From Odontesthes bonariensis (lineage: Eukaryota > Chordata > Actinopteri > Atheriniformes > Atherinopsidae), in assembly GCF_027942865.1 (NCBI RefSeq), contig NC_134519.1:18381748-18445747 (forward strand): a DNA stretch of 64,000 nucleotides, in the 5' to 3' direction. This document shows positions 24,800-37,159 of this stretch, one piece after another. The translations under genes were made by a program, and so were the position numbers. Under the pieces are notes generated by a model. It did not search any database. It was not told the origin of the DNA and saw only the letters and a program-made list of their open reading frames with translations. The stretch's first letter is position 1, and each line of letters opens with the position of its first letter.

Positions 24800-27700
24800 A
24801 TTTCGCGGTCTGAAAACATTCTAAGTCGTCATGCTGTTGATGTCTTCATGGCCCACTGGTCGCCTTGCACTATAAATGAGATGAGACCCGCGAAAAACAC
24901 AGACAACTGCTACTGCGGCTCAGATAGCAGTAGCTGGACAGCTTTGAAGTGACACAGAGTTCAAGTTTGTTCAGCTTACTCCGCTCCAGCAGCACTGCAC
25001 TCTTACTGAATTTGCTCCTCCCAGAACGTTTGGGCTCCACGTCTGCTCCTTACTGATAATGCACTCAGGTATAAATATGTGCATCGTGTTCACAGTCACG
25101 CAGCCTATGTACCTACTTACCCATATATGTTCATGTATAATGTAGGCTATATGTTGCTTTTTTTTTAACTAAACCAAAATAATAAAATGTTACTGTCACA
25201 TTGCATCTTCAAAATAGAAATATTTTAGACGCCAGTATCAGACCATCAAAGAAAATGTTTTTCTCTAGGCCTAATACTTTCAGCAAAACATATTTTCTTA
25301 CGTGTCTCTGCTCTCATGGTTTCTTAATTTTAGGAAAGAAGTATAATAAAGTTCTGAATAAATTAGCAAACATAAAATACAGGAAGCGGATTTTATCACC
25401 TACACACGCGACAGAACTGAGCTCTGCTTTCAGATTATACGATGGTTGCTTGGCGTTGGCTGTGAGTCCTTCATTTTATATTAATACATTTTAACTACAT
25501 TCGACCATAAATTACTGTATTTTACGCTGTATAATTGGAACATTCATGTGCGCGGTGTGGGCTTGAAATGTACTATAATTAGAAACCGCGGGCCCAAGCT
25601 GCAGAAAAGCTGGTTTTGTGTGACTTGAAGGAAACTCTGTTCCCTTTTGAGGTATCTCTCCAAGGCTGTCGGGTTATTCGCAGGGCGACCGGTTCCCCCT
25701 GGTATGAATTCACACTGCCCCATTATCCCTCCGTCCCAGCGGTTATGGTGTCTGACTTCGTGTGTTTGTTTCTTTAGAATCAGAGATGCTGCACGACTTC
25801 AGCTTAATCATTTAATTCGATGCGCTTTGTTTACGCCTCATCGCTCTGCGTGTTCTGACAAAGGCGAACAAACATATTGTCTTTTTCTTTTTGTGTAATC
25901 ATCATTTGTCTTTACAATGAGACGTGCAGGGTAAGAAACTGCACGCGGTGGTTGCTTTTCGCTCTGAGAGACAAGTGTTGGACCTCCAACCTTTCAAACG
26001 TTTGGCCACAGCAGAGCAGACAGAATTTGCGTCTACGAGCTCCTAATTAGAAACAGATGGCGCTTGGAGCAACCGAGTACTAAAACACAGCATTTTCCAT
26101 ACTGAGCTGCGGTCACTCAGCCATACAGGTGCACACGGTCTGCGGGGGCTCACCGAGCCTTTATTTCATTTATAAACTCATGCTCTCTCTTTCTCTGCCC
26201 TCCCTTTGTAAACCCAGAGGAACAAGGACTGGCTTAAATACTCGTAGCCAGAGTTATGCATTAGTACAACTCTGTTTGCATGGAGTTTTACGGTGGAAAA
26301 GCTTCCAATTTCAGACATAGCCTAGCTGATGACCATTGTAGCCAATATCATAAAAGAAAAACCGAGTTGGATCCAAGATTTCAAAAACATTATAAGGCCT
26401 CCTTGCTCGTTTACCAATCTTAATACCGCCAGATGGATGTGAGAATAAGTTAGATTATCTAATCAAAACAAATCGATCAGTTCCATCTGCTAACGTCAGC
26501 GTATAGAAAAGCATTTAGCCGGCAGCCTGTCAGATTTAATATGGAATATATCGTCAGACTCTCATCTTTAAGTGAGCAAACTTATTCGAAGGACGCTCAT
26601 TTGCGTTTCGGAAAGTCAAAAAAACATGAAAACAGAAAAACGAAAGCTTGCAAAAGGAAGTTTCACCTTAAACCTCTTATTTGTGGGCCATTAGTGGATA
26701 ATTGTGAGTGACGTAAAACTAGACATCACATACATCACGAGTTTAGTCGGCCCTTTCAGTAATAGTGGGGCAAGTTTGATATTTCATCCTTGCTAGGATG
26801 AATTGATAATGTTCTCGCAAGGTAACGCTTATTTATCTTAGGTGCGTTTGTTGAACTTTGACCTGACCTTCAAGCACAGCTCGACACAGAGCATCTGTCT
26901 TGTTGGCTCTCATCTTTCAATAAATCAGATCGGCACTATTTTTCCTAAATGCGATAAGAAACTTCACGAGTCGCTCATCACTTCCCTCACTAAAATCGTG
27001 CTTTAGAATGTATTAGAGACACGATAAATAATGGTTATATAATAATGTTTTGAAACCCTTGGAACAAATTGAATCACATTAAGTCCTGATTCATTAAATA
27101 AGAAAGATGGGGTTAAACACAAAGCCTTTTGTCTTTGCTATTTGACCCAAAGCAGCGAGGGAAGTTGTGCATTTTCAGGAATGTAGCGGAACGTTTCAGG
27201 AAGGCGCAGGGTGAAGCCTCGACACAGGTTTTCAAACGGTGATCCCCAAAAGTCTGCGCGTCGAGAAGCCCCCAAAGGACTTGTGCCCCTGTTTTGTGAG
27301 AGGTGGCCCCGAGCTTCATCTGATTAGTGTGTTTTGTTGTGAGAAGGAATTTTCTGAACCATCTTCGCTGTAGGTGGAGACATAGCTGTAAGTGTAAACA
27401 AGAAACTGAACATAATTCACTCTTACCCACTCTTCTGAAAGGGGAAATGAAATTGAAATTAAATTTGTAGCTACTTTATTTCGTATTGGCAATCCTCTGG
27501 ACGGATTGAACCCCACAGAGGAAAAGTGACCCGCTAAAATATCTACAATATTATTTTAGTACAAGAAGTACCAGCTTTCATTTCTCAGCTCTGTGCACGT
27601 GTTTTGTCTGAGAAACTTGCTCCTACCAATAATTACAGCATTGAGAAATTAAAATCCTACCACATGAGCTCTATGCTCATGGCCCTCCTCTCCCTTTCTT

Positions 27701-28250
27701 TGTGTGCCTCGTCCTGTTGTATTGTTGATGGTGCTCTGGCGGCCGACATCCTCCTCATTGACCCCCGTCTCCCTCTCTGCCTTTTCCGTCTCATGAAAAA
27801 CGATTCCAGCTCTCTGATTGAATTTTATTCCTTCCTGACCTGGCCCATTCTGTGAGAGCGCCATCAATCTTTTGACTAACACGACGTTTGTTTATTAGGC
27901 CTACACTTGGGAAAGTATCTAATGACTTTTATAAGCCGGACTGTGGTGCAATCGGAGAGTTGGAAGACACGTGCACGAAGGATTTAGTGCTGTTTTGAAC
28001 AATGCAAACGAAACAGATTTTTTTCCCCCATAAAAAATGCAGATCATGAAGTGTTGTCTTTTTTTTTTCTTTTTTTTATCCCCATGTTTTCTAATGTGGA
28101 AGACGATTTTTAGAACCATAATCTGACGTGTTGTGATATCAAAGTCTATTTATTCAGGAATAGACTTTGACTTGTGTCCGTCTGTCTGCTGCACTCTGTG
28201 GGACACGCTGCCACTTTCCGTTTAAAAGGAAACTTTTCGCAAAAATATCC
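24800..28250. promoter_or_regulatory. Low-repeat block 3' of foxc1, candidate enhancer region
   Basis: This is about 3.4 kb with little simple repeat, frequent CpGs and several stop-poor patches (25647-25898, 27113-27430, 27604-27882). Motifs visible include a nuclear-receptor array at 26852-26870, a MARE-like TGCTAACGTCAGCG at 26488-26501, and a forkhead-type TTGTTTATTA near 27888. An inverted TCAAAGTCTATT pair lies at 28139-28170. No protein domain is recognised in any frame. The position next to foxc1 suggests a regulatory role, which is an inference. Confidence 0.35.
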
Positions 28251-29808
28251 CTGATCAACCGGTGCGTAGAAGAGTTGCTGTTGCAGACTGCAAGATTTCC
28301 ATTATTTATGTTCAAATAATAAAATAGGAAATGCTAGTATTAATATGTGTCCAAATTAATAAATTGTATTGTTTTTTGGGGGCTGCTTACCCTTAATGAA
28401 CAATTAATGCTCCAATATTCAAACATTTATGTTTCATTTTTCTGTGTCACGGTTAGTTGTGATGAAGTCTATCAATGGGTACATTAATATCATTAATATT
28501 AATATTACTACTATATTATTATTGTTGTTGTTTTTGTTCTGCATACAGACTTCACTAATCCAAGTTTTAACTTTTTTACTTTATGCACACAGTTCTTCAA
28601 AGTCTATCCAAGTAAAACTCCTCATGTTTTTTTTTCAATAAGGTAAGTAAAAAGTGAAAATTTAAAATAAAATTATGTCTTTCTTTGTTAAATAAATTCT
28701 TGAAACCCTCAATAAAACAAACTGATATTGAATTAAATGAAACCCTGCTTTCATTGTTAGGGAAAACAACGGACATGTATTCACATAGCTGAAAAGTCAA
28801 TCATCGCAGCTGACAATGCTAAAGAAAAGGTCGAGGTTGTTTGTGAGTTTCCTTTAAGTGATTTGAATATTCTGGCTCATTAACACGGGGTCTAATCGTG
28901 CTGAGAGATACAAATGAAACGTTTAGAAATCTGTTTCTGTGCCAAAAATAGAATGCAATCTGAACTGCCCACTAGAATTCCTGCAAAAGCTCGATTTGAT
29001 TTCTCGAGTGCATGACGCATGACGCAAATTGAAAATATAAATATTCACCATTTCAATTAGATGTCCACAAACTTTACAAAACAAAAGAAAAAAGGAAAAA
29101 CAAGAAAGAAAAACCAATCTGACTTGGGCATAATACAACGTGACGGCCATATTGTCTCCATTCAGGTCAGCATCGTGTCAGACGGCGTGAATTCAAATAT
29201 CAAAACTGAAGTGACAAGGGGAATATCTCAGGCATGTGCGGTATGATATCAAGTGAGCGCAGGTATGCGCCAGTAAACACACATTGCAGTCCAAAACAAA
29301 GTTGTGCTGAGTGTGTTTCCCAGCTCACTGGCTCAGGGTCAGGCTGATCTGTCATAAAGTCTGATTTCACACTGAAAATATAGATTTATATAAAGATTTC
29401 ATGTCAAGTATTAACAAGAACATTAAAACCTTGGGATAGACATGTTTATTATGGATATCCTCTGCGCATATCCAGAGGTGCTATTGTGAATTTGTCTTCC
29501 ATTAGAATGTAAAAAGAGAAATTCCAAGGCGGTTTGACTTTTATGCATTTGTATATTTCTACAGCAGACTGTTGTCAAAATAGACCCCCCTCCCAAAAAT
29601 AATAATAATAATGAGAATAATAATTTGACAAACTCACATTATTAAATAAATAAATCTAAGGTAGAAGGGTCTGATTAATGATGAGGCATACAGCTAACAC
29701 ACATAACTGACATGGACTGCACTGAGGGTGCAACGAGTGTAAAATATTACTAGCCAGATCTGAAGTCTGAAGAAATGAGGCGTAACTTTAACTCACATAA
29801 AATGACAA

Positions 29809-29814
29809 TTTATT
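29809..29814 (-). terminator. foxc1: foxc1 candidate poly(A) signal
   Basis: An AATAAA hexamer lies on the minus strand about 465 nt beyond the foxc1 stop codon. The intervening AT-rich sequence (29815-30276) is presumed 3' UTR. Another hexamer near 29445 could extend the transcript. Confidence 0.35.
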
Positions 29815-30276
29815 AAACAAACAAACAAATCCTTCAGAATACTTTTCAACAAATGAAGAATCTTTAGAATAGTACGTTGATATACACGTTCCTTTTTTTT
29901 CTTAACTTTCATAATGGAACAATTATTTGGACAATTAAGGCAATTCGATTTAGAAACAATTTTGGGTGTTTGGTCCATAATATCCGGCTACAGTTGAGAA
30001 ATAAATTACTATATGCAGTTTACACGTCCAAGAAAAAGTGACACATCTTTAGCATATCACAGAAAGCAACAAAAGCAAAAGGAGACTTACGTGCTATTTG
30101 CAGTAGGCCTAACACTGTTCTTTAGAAAAACCAAGATCAAGTCTTTTCTGTTTTTCGTCTGATATTAGTCCATGTGGTGTGGACAAGTAAAGGGGGGAGA
30201 GGTGGGGGGTATTTTAATGACAGAGTTCAAACATCGTGGGGGAAAGATTGAGCTGTTTTTTTTTTCTCTCATTTGG

Positions 30277-31695
30277 TCAGAACTTGCTGCAGTCATATAC
30301 GAAAGCTCCCGAAGTGCGATAGATGGATTGGCTTGGTGGGAATGACATTTGACAGCTGTTATTCCCATTCACCGGTGAGTTATTCAAGCCAATTCTTTGG
30401 GATTCAAACATCTCTCGGACTGAATGGAAGTTCTGCTGCTGTGCTGGGTAAGTTGCGCCCAGGTGCCCAAGGTCTCCGGCCTGGTTGAGGTACCATGAGG
30501 CCAGCCTCCCTTGGTGGGGATGGTGGCCCTCCTGCCCAGAGTTTAGATTAGCGTGGGTCAAGGAGGATGAGGTGGTTGTGACTGAGTAATCTGGCAAAGT
30601 TTCGTCCACGGTGGTGCTCGGTGCCAAGTGGCTAGATCTGTCCCCAGCGTAAAGGCTCATGGCTTGCATGTTACAATGATAGGTTGCATTGGAGGTAGTG
30701 GAGATGGAGTTTTGGTTACAGGGTGAACTATAGACAGATGTCTGACTTGGGGAATAGTTTAAGGACAAAGAAGGTGCTATACCTGTCCTGCTGGAGGCGG
30801 TGAGGCTGGAGCTGAGCTCGGTGCCTCCCTGTGGAGATCCCCGAAGGGAGGTCATGATGTTGTCTACGCTGAAGCCCTGCGTCGAGGCCTGGCCATGGTG
30901 CTGGTGGTGATCGGAGTTGTCCATGCCGATGGACCTGCTGGAAGGGATGCTGTGAGGGCTCCCGCTGGACATGCTGCTGCTGTCTGGGCTCTCGATTTTG
31001 GGAACGGTGCTTAGGGAGGGAGAGTCGGCCTGCGGCGGCGTGACTGTTCCGTTCTCAGTCTTAATATCCTGGATCCTCACAGGCTGGGGGCCCTGCGCTG
31101 TCTGCTCCTGCTCCCGGCCCTGCTGTCTCGGCGGCACGTCCTTCTGGAGCCGCTCTTCTTTCTCTTTCAGCGCGTCCTTCTTTTTGAAGCGCCGTCTCCT
31201 TCTCAGGAAGCTCCCGTTTTCAAACATGTTGTAAGAGTCCGGGTCCAAGGTCCAGTAGCTGCCCTTACCGGGTTTCTTGTCATCTCGGGGCACCTTGACA
31301 AAACACTCATTCAGAGACAGATTGTGTCTGATGCTGTTCTGCCAGCCCTGCTTGTTGTCTCGGTAAAATGGAAACCTCTCCATGATAAACTGGTAAATCC
31401 CATTTAGGGTCACCTTCTTGTCAGGCGAGTTCTGGATAGCCATAGTGATGAGCGCAATGTAACTATAGGGAGGTTTCACCATATCCTTGGGCTGAGGTTG
31501 GGGGGTGTAAGGTCCATACGCCCGGGCCATGCTGGCAGGGTACTGGTCATGAGCCGCGTGAGAGTACATGTTCATAGGTGCTGGCATCCCCGTGTATCCC
31601 CCGCCGGCTGCGGCCCGGTAGTAGCTCGGGTCGCTGCTGATGTACGGCACGACGCCCAATGAGTTCGGGCTCGAGACGGAGTAGCGAGCCTGCAT
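30277..31695 (-). CDS. foxc1: Forkhead box protein C1 (FoxC1), single exon
   Basis: This is an intact 472-residue single-exon ORF; FOXC1 is also intronless in other vertebrates. It starts [18 protein letters not shown], the signature FOXC1 N-terminus, and its ATG has a purine at -3. The forkhead domain spans about residues 72-174 (KPPYSYIAL at 74-82). Recognition helix 3 ([13 protein letters not shown]) lies at 120-132, and a basic wing ([10 protein letters not shown]) follows at 165-174. Downstream are a SUMO-consensus IKTE (211-214), a Ser/Pro-rich segment with PKIESPDSS, an eh1-like FSVDNIMT (275-282), and the conserved C-terminus [10 protein letters not shown]. By family knowledge it is a nuclear transcription factor for mesoderm, neural crest, eye anterior segment and vasculature. 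It is shorter than human FOXC1 (about 553 aa) and lacks the long Ala/Gly runs. It lies 3' of foxf2 in the same orientation. The N-terminus suggests the a paralogue, but FoxC1b cannot be excluded. Confidence 0.97.
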   Translation of the reverse strand: MQARYSVSSPNSLGVVPYISSDPSYYRAAAGGGYTGMPAPMNMYSHAAHDQYPASMARAYGPYTPQPQPKDMVKPPYSYIALITMAIQNSPDKKVTLNGIYQFIMERFPFYRDNKQGWQNSIRHNLSLNECFVKVPRDDKKPGKGSYWTLDPDSYNMFENGSFLRRRRRFKKKDALKEKEERLQKDVPPRQQGREQEQTAQGPQPVRIQDIKTENGTVTPPQADSPSLSTVPKIESPDSSSMSSGSPHSIPSSRSIGMDNSDHHQHHGQASTQGFSVDNIMTSLRGSPQGGTELSSSLTASSRTGIAPSLSLNYSPSQTSVYSSPCNQNSISTTSNATYHCNMQAMSLYAGDRSSHLAPSTTVDETLPDYSVTTTSSSLTHANLNSGQEGHHPHQGRLASWYLNQAGDLGHLGATYPAQQQNFHSVREMFESQRIGLNNSPVNGNNSCQMSFPPSQSIYRTSGAFVYDCSKF

Positions 31696-31924
31696 GTCTT
31701 GACTTTGATCCGGCGTAAGTAGAAATCCAAAATACGCAGAGAGTGAGCTCCACTTCTCCCTCCTCTGAAGACTGAGGTGCGCAAATCACAGTTCCTCGAT
31801 GCTGACTTAAACAGAAAAAAAGAGAGAAAAGTATTCACCACGATGCAGTTTGCTGTGTTTAAGCTGTCCCCATCCTTGAGCCCATATGAAACGCACAGTG
31901 AAAAAGTTCTGAACTTTGGACATC

Positions 31925-32020
31925 CGTCACCATATAGGACTTTTGCGCAGTTAAATTCTTTCGTCCTTTTGGCTGCCAGAGAAGCTCCGCCCCTAAAAGC
32001 GCACGGGTCGTCCAATGGGA
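31925..32020 (-). promoter_or_regulatory. foxc1: foxc1 promoter: inverted CCAAT box, GC box, TATA-like element
   Basis: Read on the minus strand, an ATTGG (NF-Y type, 32016-32012) is followed by a GGGGCGGAGC GC box (31993-31984) and then a CCTATATGG sequence (about 31939-31931). The last could act as a weak TATA or degenerate CArG box. The arrangement and CpG content suit a promoter with initiation around 31900-31930, giving a 5' UTR of about 200-240 nt. Confidence 0.45.
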
Positions 32021-32129
32021 AGTCAGGCCGTGCATAGAGAGCTGAGAGCTGCTGACCACACTCAGGGCTTTCAAAAAAAAAAAAAAAAGTAGAGGAGGTG
32101 TCTGTAACTCCCAACCCACTCCTGCCAAA

Positions 32130-35100
32130 ACCTTCAGACGTGACAGATCAACTCACATGTCGGCAGAGATGGATGCGTATCCCTGCAGGGAAGCACTCTG
32201 CATCCCCTGTTTGATATGTATTAGTTTTTTTGTTTTTTGCTTTTTATTTTTTTTTTTGGAAAACAGCATAAAGAGACTTTCAAAATAAAAAAACAAATAA
32301 AAAAACACTTAAGTAGTAAACATCAAATCATTTCATTAGAAAAAAAAGAATAATTCATGCATATAAACAACCCATTTTGTATTTTCTTCAGTGGACATTT
32401 GTCTTGAGAATAAGAACATTATTTGTCATTTATTGTGTTTCACAAAAATACACAAACACCGGTAAACCAAACCAAACCAAACGTGCGCTTAAACCTCTTC
32501 AAAGTGGAGCTGAAAAACTCAACACCAGCGGCGGGTCAGTGAGAGATCAGAGCAGAGAAGGACCTCGCATCATTTGCAGTTAGCGGTGAAGTGCGATCTC
32601 ATTACAGTGGGAATTAAAGCTTATTTGCGCTAAATGTGAGCAGAGGTGTGAGAGTTTATTCAAGAGGAGCATCTTAAAGACATGCAGGGAACCAAATGGG
32701 GTCAGCATAACACCCAGTTTGCGGACTTAAACAAACAAAACAAAAAAGTTTGTCTGATGCCCATCCAGACGAAACCAACTGATTTATTTTATGCATGTTT
32801 GTTAGTTACACATAAGCCTTTCATTGGTTTTGACATTTAATAATCCGCCGAAGAGTTTCTGAGTTGCTTTTTTTATTGAATCACTTTACCAAATTGTATG
32901 AAAAGAGAGTGAAAGGAGGATGAGGAGGGTAAATCAGGAGTTTTTTCTTTCTTTCATAAACCTATCCTGAAGGTCTTTATGTCGTCCTGCTGTCAAGAGC
33001 GATGGCGCATGAAATTGTTAATGATCATTGTGAGACAGTCCCTATATCGCTGTAATCCTCTACAGATCGTCTTAATTAAATGTCCGTGCAGTGGCCTGCA
33101 GTGCTCCGCCGGTTTCTCCTTACATGGACCGGGGCATGAACTTTTTCCACCGCCCTGGGCTGTTTACACAATTCACGACGGGCCTTTTTCTTAATACCAA
33201 GGTCTGCCCACCCAGTCCTCTTTAACTCTCCATTTTTTCAAGTATTCGCCACCGAGGCGCAGTGAAAAGCACGACTTGGTGTGAAATTAATGCACAAAGC
33301 AACAGGCGCAATATTCATGGATGTTGGCTTTTCTTTTAACACTGAAATTCTAAATAATCAGCTTTATCAATGAAATAAATCTCCTGCTGTCAGGCATCAC
33401 CCCAAATATTGAAAGTGATTTGGTATGAAATTTGACAACAATCAAACCCATCTTATTTTTATATTTTATACTTATTTAAGTCCTTTTTTTTCTTTTTTGC
33501 TGACTTTTCTCTCAAAACCAACGACCGAGACCGCAACATATAACCACACAAAATAGATTCAACTCGTTATTGTTTTAATCGTAATGCCGCTCTATGAGCC
33601 TGATATCAAGTCTGACAGAAGTTTGACAAAATTAACCATTTATCAAATAAAATATTAAACTTGTATGATGGTATTTCAACGCAAAAAGCAAATATTGTGA
33701 CCCAAAATAAAAAAAATAGATTCACATTCCTGACATTGTTCACGTAGTTTTGAAAGAAAAGAGGAGAAAGGAGATTAGAGCCCATTTAAGGTTTACCATC
33801 ATAATCATGAACTTGGCTCTCTCTAGTGGTCAGGAAGAGCATAGTTGTGAATTTTCTCAGAAAAGGCACCTTCTTTTCAAAGTGTTCATATGTGGAACTC
33901 AATTGGATTTAATGTCTTGACCCCAATGAAGTTATCTGCGTTTGGTTGCTTTGGTTGCACGTTTTCAGAGAAATAGCTACATATAGTCCCCGAAACAGAA
34001 TAAATCGTGACTTTAATTATTTTGTTTGTGAAGGGGCCCAAAACCTATGTCACATACTGCAGCAGTGTAAATCCCACATCAAGAGTTATAACTACATGAG
34101 CTACACTGGAATCGATGAGAAGCTTGCAGAGCATTTATTAGTGGTTGCTACCACCTCGTGGCTTACCTCAGTATTACAGCCCTGAACTGATGAGAGGAGA
34201 GAAGCAGGCACTTTCAGACTGCAAAACAATCTGCTTTTCAAAAGCACTGTTCGGAATGCGGAATATGATGAATTAGGCCCAAGCACATATGAAATAAGAG
34301 GCTGTCCTATCAAATAATTCGTGATGCCAAGTTATCACAGCCAGTCAATACAAACGCTTTCTCTGTGGTATCACTGTAAAATTTGCACTCAAATAATCCA
34401 CATAGGTGCATCAGTATGACAAAAATATTTGACTGGCCTTCAGTGAGACAAAATGTTTCATGTGTAGAAATCATCCGTATGTGTGAACAAACAGAATGTG
34501 GGGGATTTAGTTGGGTAAACTTTGCATCCTAAATGAAAACAGGCACTATACATCAAATTATAAGGTGCAAATCTATACCTTTTTTCTTTCTTTTTTGTTT
34601 TTGTTTTCAGTATTTCAATATTACATGATGTGGTAAGAGTGTTTTGGGTGTCTGGCATGGGAGGACCCTCATTTCATCTGTCTATTGTGTGGTCCTTGGT
34701 CTCTTTTCACTTATCTCCAGTCATCCTCCTCCTGAATACAGCAGAACAGTCCAAATCCTCCGGCTACAGTTGTCAAGATTGGAAAATAAATCTGGTTAAA
34801 ATCTGGTTTATTTAACACTGAAGCTAATTTCTCTTTTTTGAGGTGACATGGTTTCACATTCCCATGATTTATAGAGAATTTATATAGTTAACTGTAAACT
34901 AATTTAAATTCTCAGTCCTTAATAATACTTAATAGAATTGCCATCAAAAGGAATACTCACGATAAAGTTTGCTGCATTTTTGTTTTCTTCAATTGTTGTT
35001 TGTTAAATCAGGGTCTTTTTTCAGGCGGCTGGTGACTATTTTAATTACTCTACTATTATATTACTTTTAATTACATTAAAATGAACAGATGAATAATTCT

Positions 35101-37120
35101 ATACGCAGATTACATGTATAAACACTTCATGTTTAACTGACTTTAGGGCCACTGGAAGAGTTTTGGAATACAAAACAGAAAACAAAGCAAAAAAAAAAAA
35201 AAAAAGAACAAATAGACCTTAAGGACAGCTATTCTGCAATCTACAATTTATTTTAGTTCATCAGGAGCAAAATCTGTAATGATGACGGTAAAAAAAATAA
35301 TCACACGGGAAACTAACAGTCAATGAATGACAGCACTCTGACGGACAAATATGTTGCTGACTGACAGAATTAGCATGCCTCGATGTATTTATCTGCCGGT
35401 GTGCTTCGCTGGGTGTGCAGACCTTTTGGCAACGATTCCAACATGAAATCAATCTTCGAATTTCTAAATCGTCATTTAATTTTTTTCAGCCTGAAAAAAA
35501 GTCACACATATCGTACACATAACTAAAAACAAAAAAAAGTACAACATTTACACCAGCAATGTATAGAGTTGCAAATTAGACACAGTTCACTGAGCAGCAT
35601 CTTGAAATTCTGCAGATTTTCCATGTCAGAGCTGTATTAAAGTTAGTTACTCTTTAACGTCAGTGTGCAGCTGGTGTTAATGCTCAACATCAGCTGCAAA
35701 AGAGCACATTTTGGGCCGAGCACAAAATTTCTCATGTAAAAAAAATTGACGGCGGCTAGGAAGGTTCAAATTAGCAGGAGTAGTTGTTGGATGAGGGATG
35801 AACTGTCTTGACACATTTAATTTACAGAAATCAGTGTGAAGGGATTTAATGACAGTTCATCAGCAGTTCTACTGAACTCTGGTTTGCGTAACATTTGAGA
35901 TATTTGCTCTCTTGATACAGTGTAACACATGAAATGTGCTATTTGTACCATATTCATATATTTCGAGTCAATGTGACACTTACTGTGCGGTGTCATAAAC
36001 TTAGATTTGCTAATTATTTGAATAATTTTGCTATTTAATCAAAATCCTCTTCAATGTGCTTTTCAGCACCATGGACAGCAAATGCATTGATAGTGTATCG
36101 ATCAGTGGAACAGACTCACATGACTTCGCTTTCTGGAAAATAGAACGTTTGGATGACAAGACTGCAATAACAATCACGTGAATAGAGATAGTTATACGTA
36201 TCTATTAACGGGGTATATAACTGTAAAGTTTTCATATCTATCAGAAGTGAACTTATACAGCATATTACTTCTTGTATTTGGTAGCTTTAATGCAAGAATG
36301 GCCTCAGATTTACATTGTTAATCGAACAGCTTGTGAGTGAAAGTCTGGTTTAAGTTTAGTTCAGAGGAGGGAGCCCAACTTAGAGGAGTTCAATTCAAAC
36401 CTACAGGTTTGCGTGTTTATGTCTGTAATCTACAGACGTGGACATCCACTTTGACAGAATACACCAATTTGTGTGTATACCATATTCTGACGTGACTAAA
36501 TTACCATCAGGCAAGACTGTAGATAATCAAATCCGAGTTCTGTTTGACCCGTTTAAACTTTTATTCACCACCAGATGGCAGTGCAAGCCAAACCAACACA
36601 GAGGTGGGATGAAGGGTTTGAATCTCAGTGACAGCTTCCATGTGGACTGAGCAGAATGAAGAGATTCAAAGAGGACTAAAGCATTTGCCGTCATTTTTGT
36701 TCGTAATTCAAAACGTGTGATTAGAGTTAAAACAAAACCACATAATGTAGTCATTAATTTTTTAAACTGGAACATCGTACGACAGTTTTCCAGGGAGAAC
36801 ATTGGAGTTGATCCAGTTGAACACCGCTGGAATTACCTGATGATGCTCGCGAAAATGCCAAAGTCGATTTTACATCTAAAAGATACAATGTATTTTTATT
36901 TTATTTATCATACTACTGAGCTGTCACAATTCAGAGAAATTACCAGTCAACCCGACATGCTAGTGTGTCAATTCGTCCACAAACTGCAGTTAGACAAAAA
37001 AAAATCCCATAAATCGGATTTCGTGTCATTTTGTGTCTACGACTCCCCTATTATTTTGTGTGTGTGACAACGAAAAGGAAATAAAACGCGAGAAACGAAG
37101 AGAGATGCAGAGCAAGTTTA
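32130..37120. promoter_or_regulatory. foxc1-foxf2 intergenic spacer with candidate enhancer at 32950-33420
   Basis: The spacer is about 5 kb and has no recognised exon. The part at 32950-33420 is low in repeats and CpG-bearing. It contains TGTTTAC (33161-33167, forkhead consensus) and several AATTAA/ATTA cores. The remainder is AT-rich, with an A18 run near 35190. The spacer must hold distal foxc1 promoter DNA and the end of the foxf2 transcript. Confidence 0.4.
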
Positions 37121-37159
37121 AAGTGATATTTGTTTAAGTATGAATAAGAAACAGAAACA

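Noticed and set aside
31572..32114. 180-codon minus-strand frame overlapping the foxc1 5' end
   Set aside because: It opens with TTG rather than ATG, runs through the promoter and poly-A tract, and then reads the foxc1 coding region out of frame.
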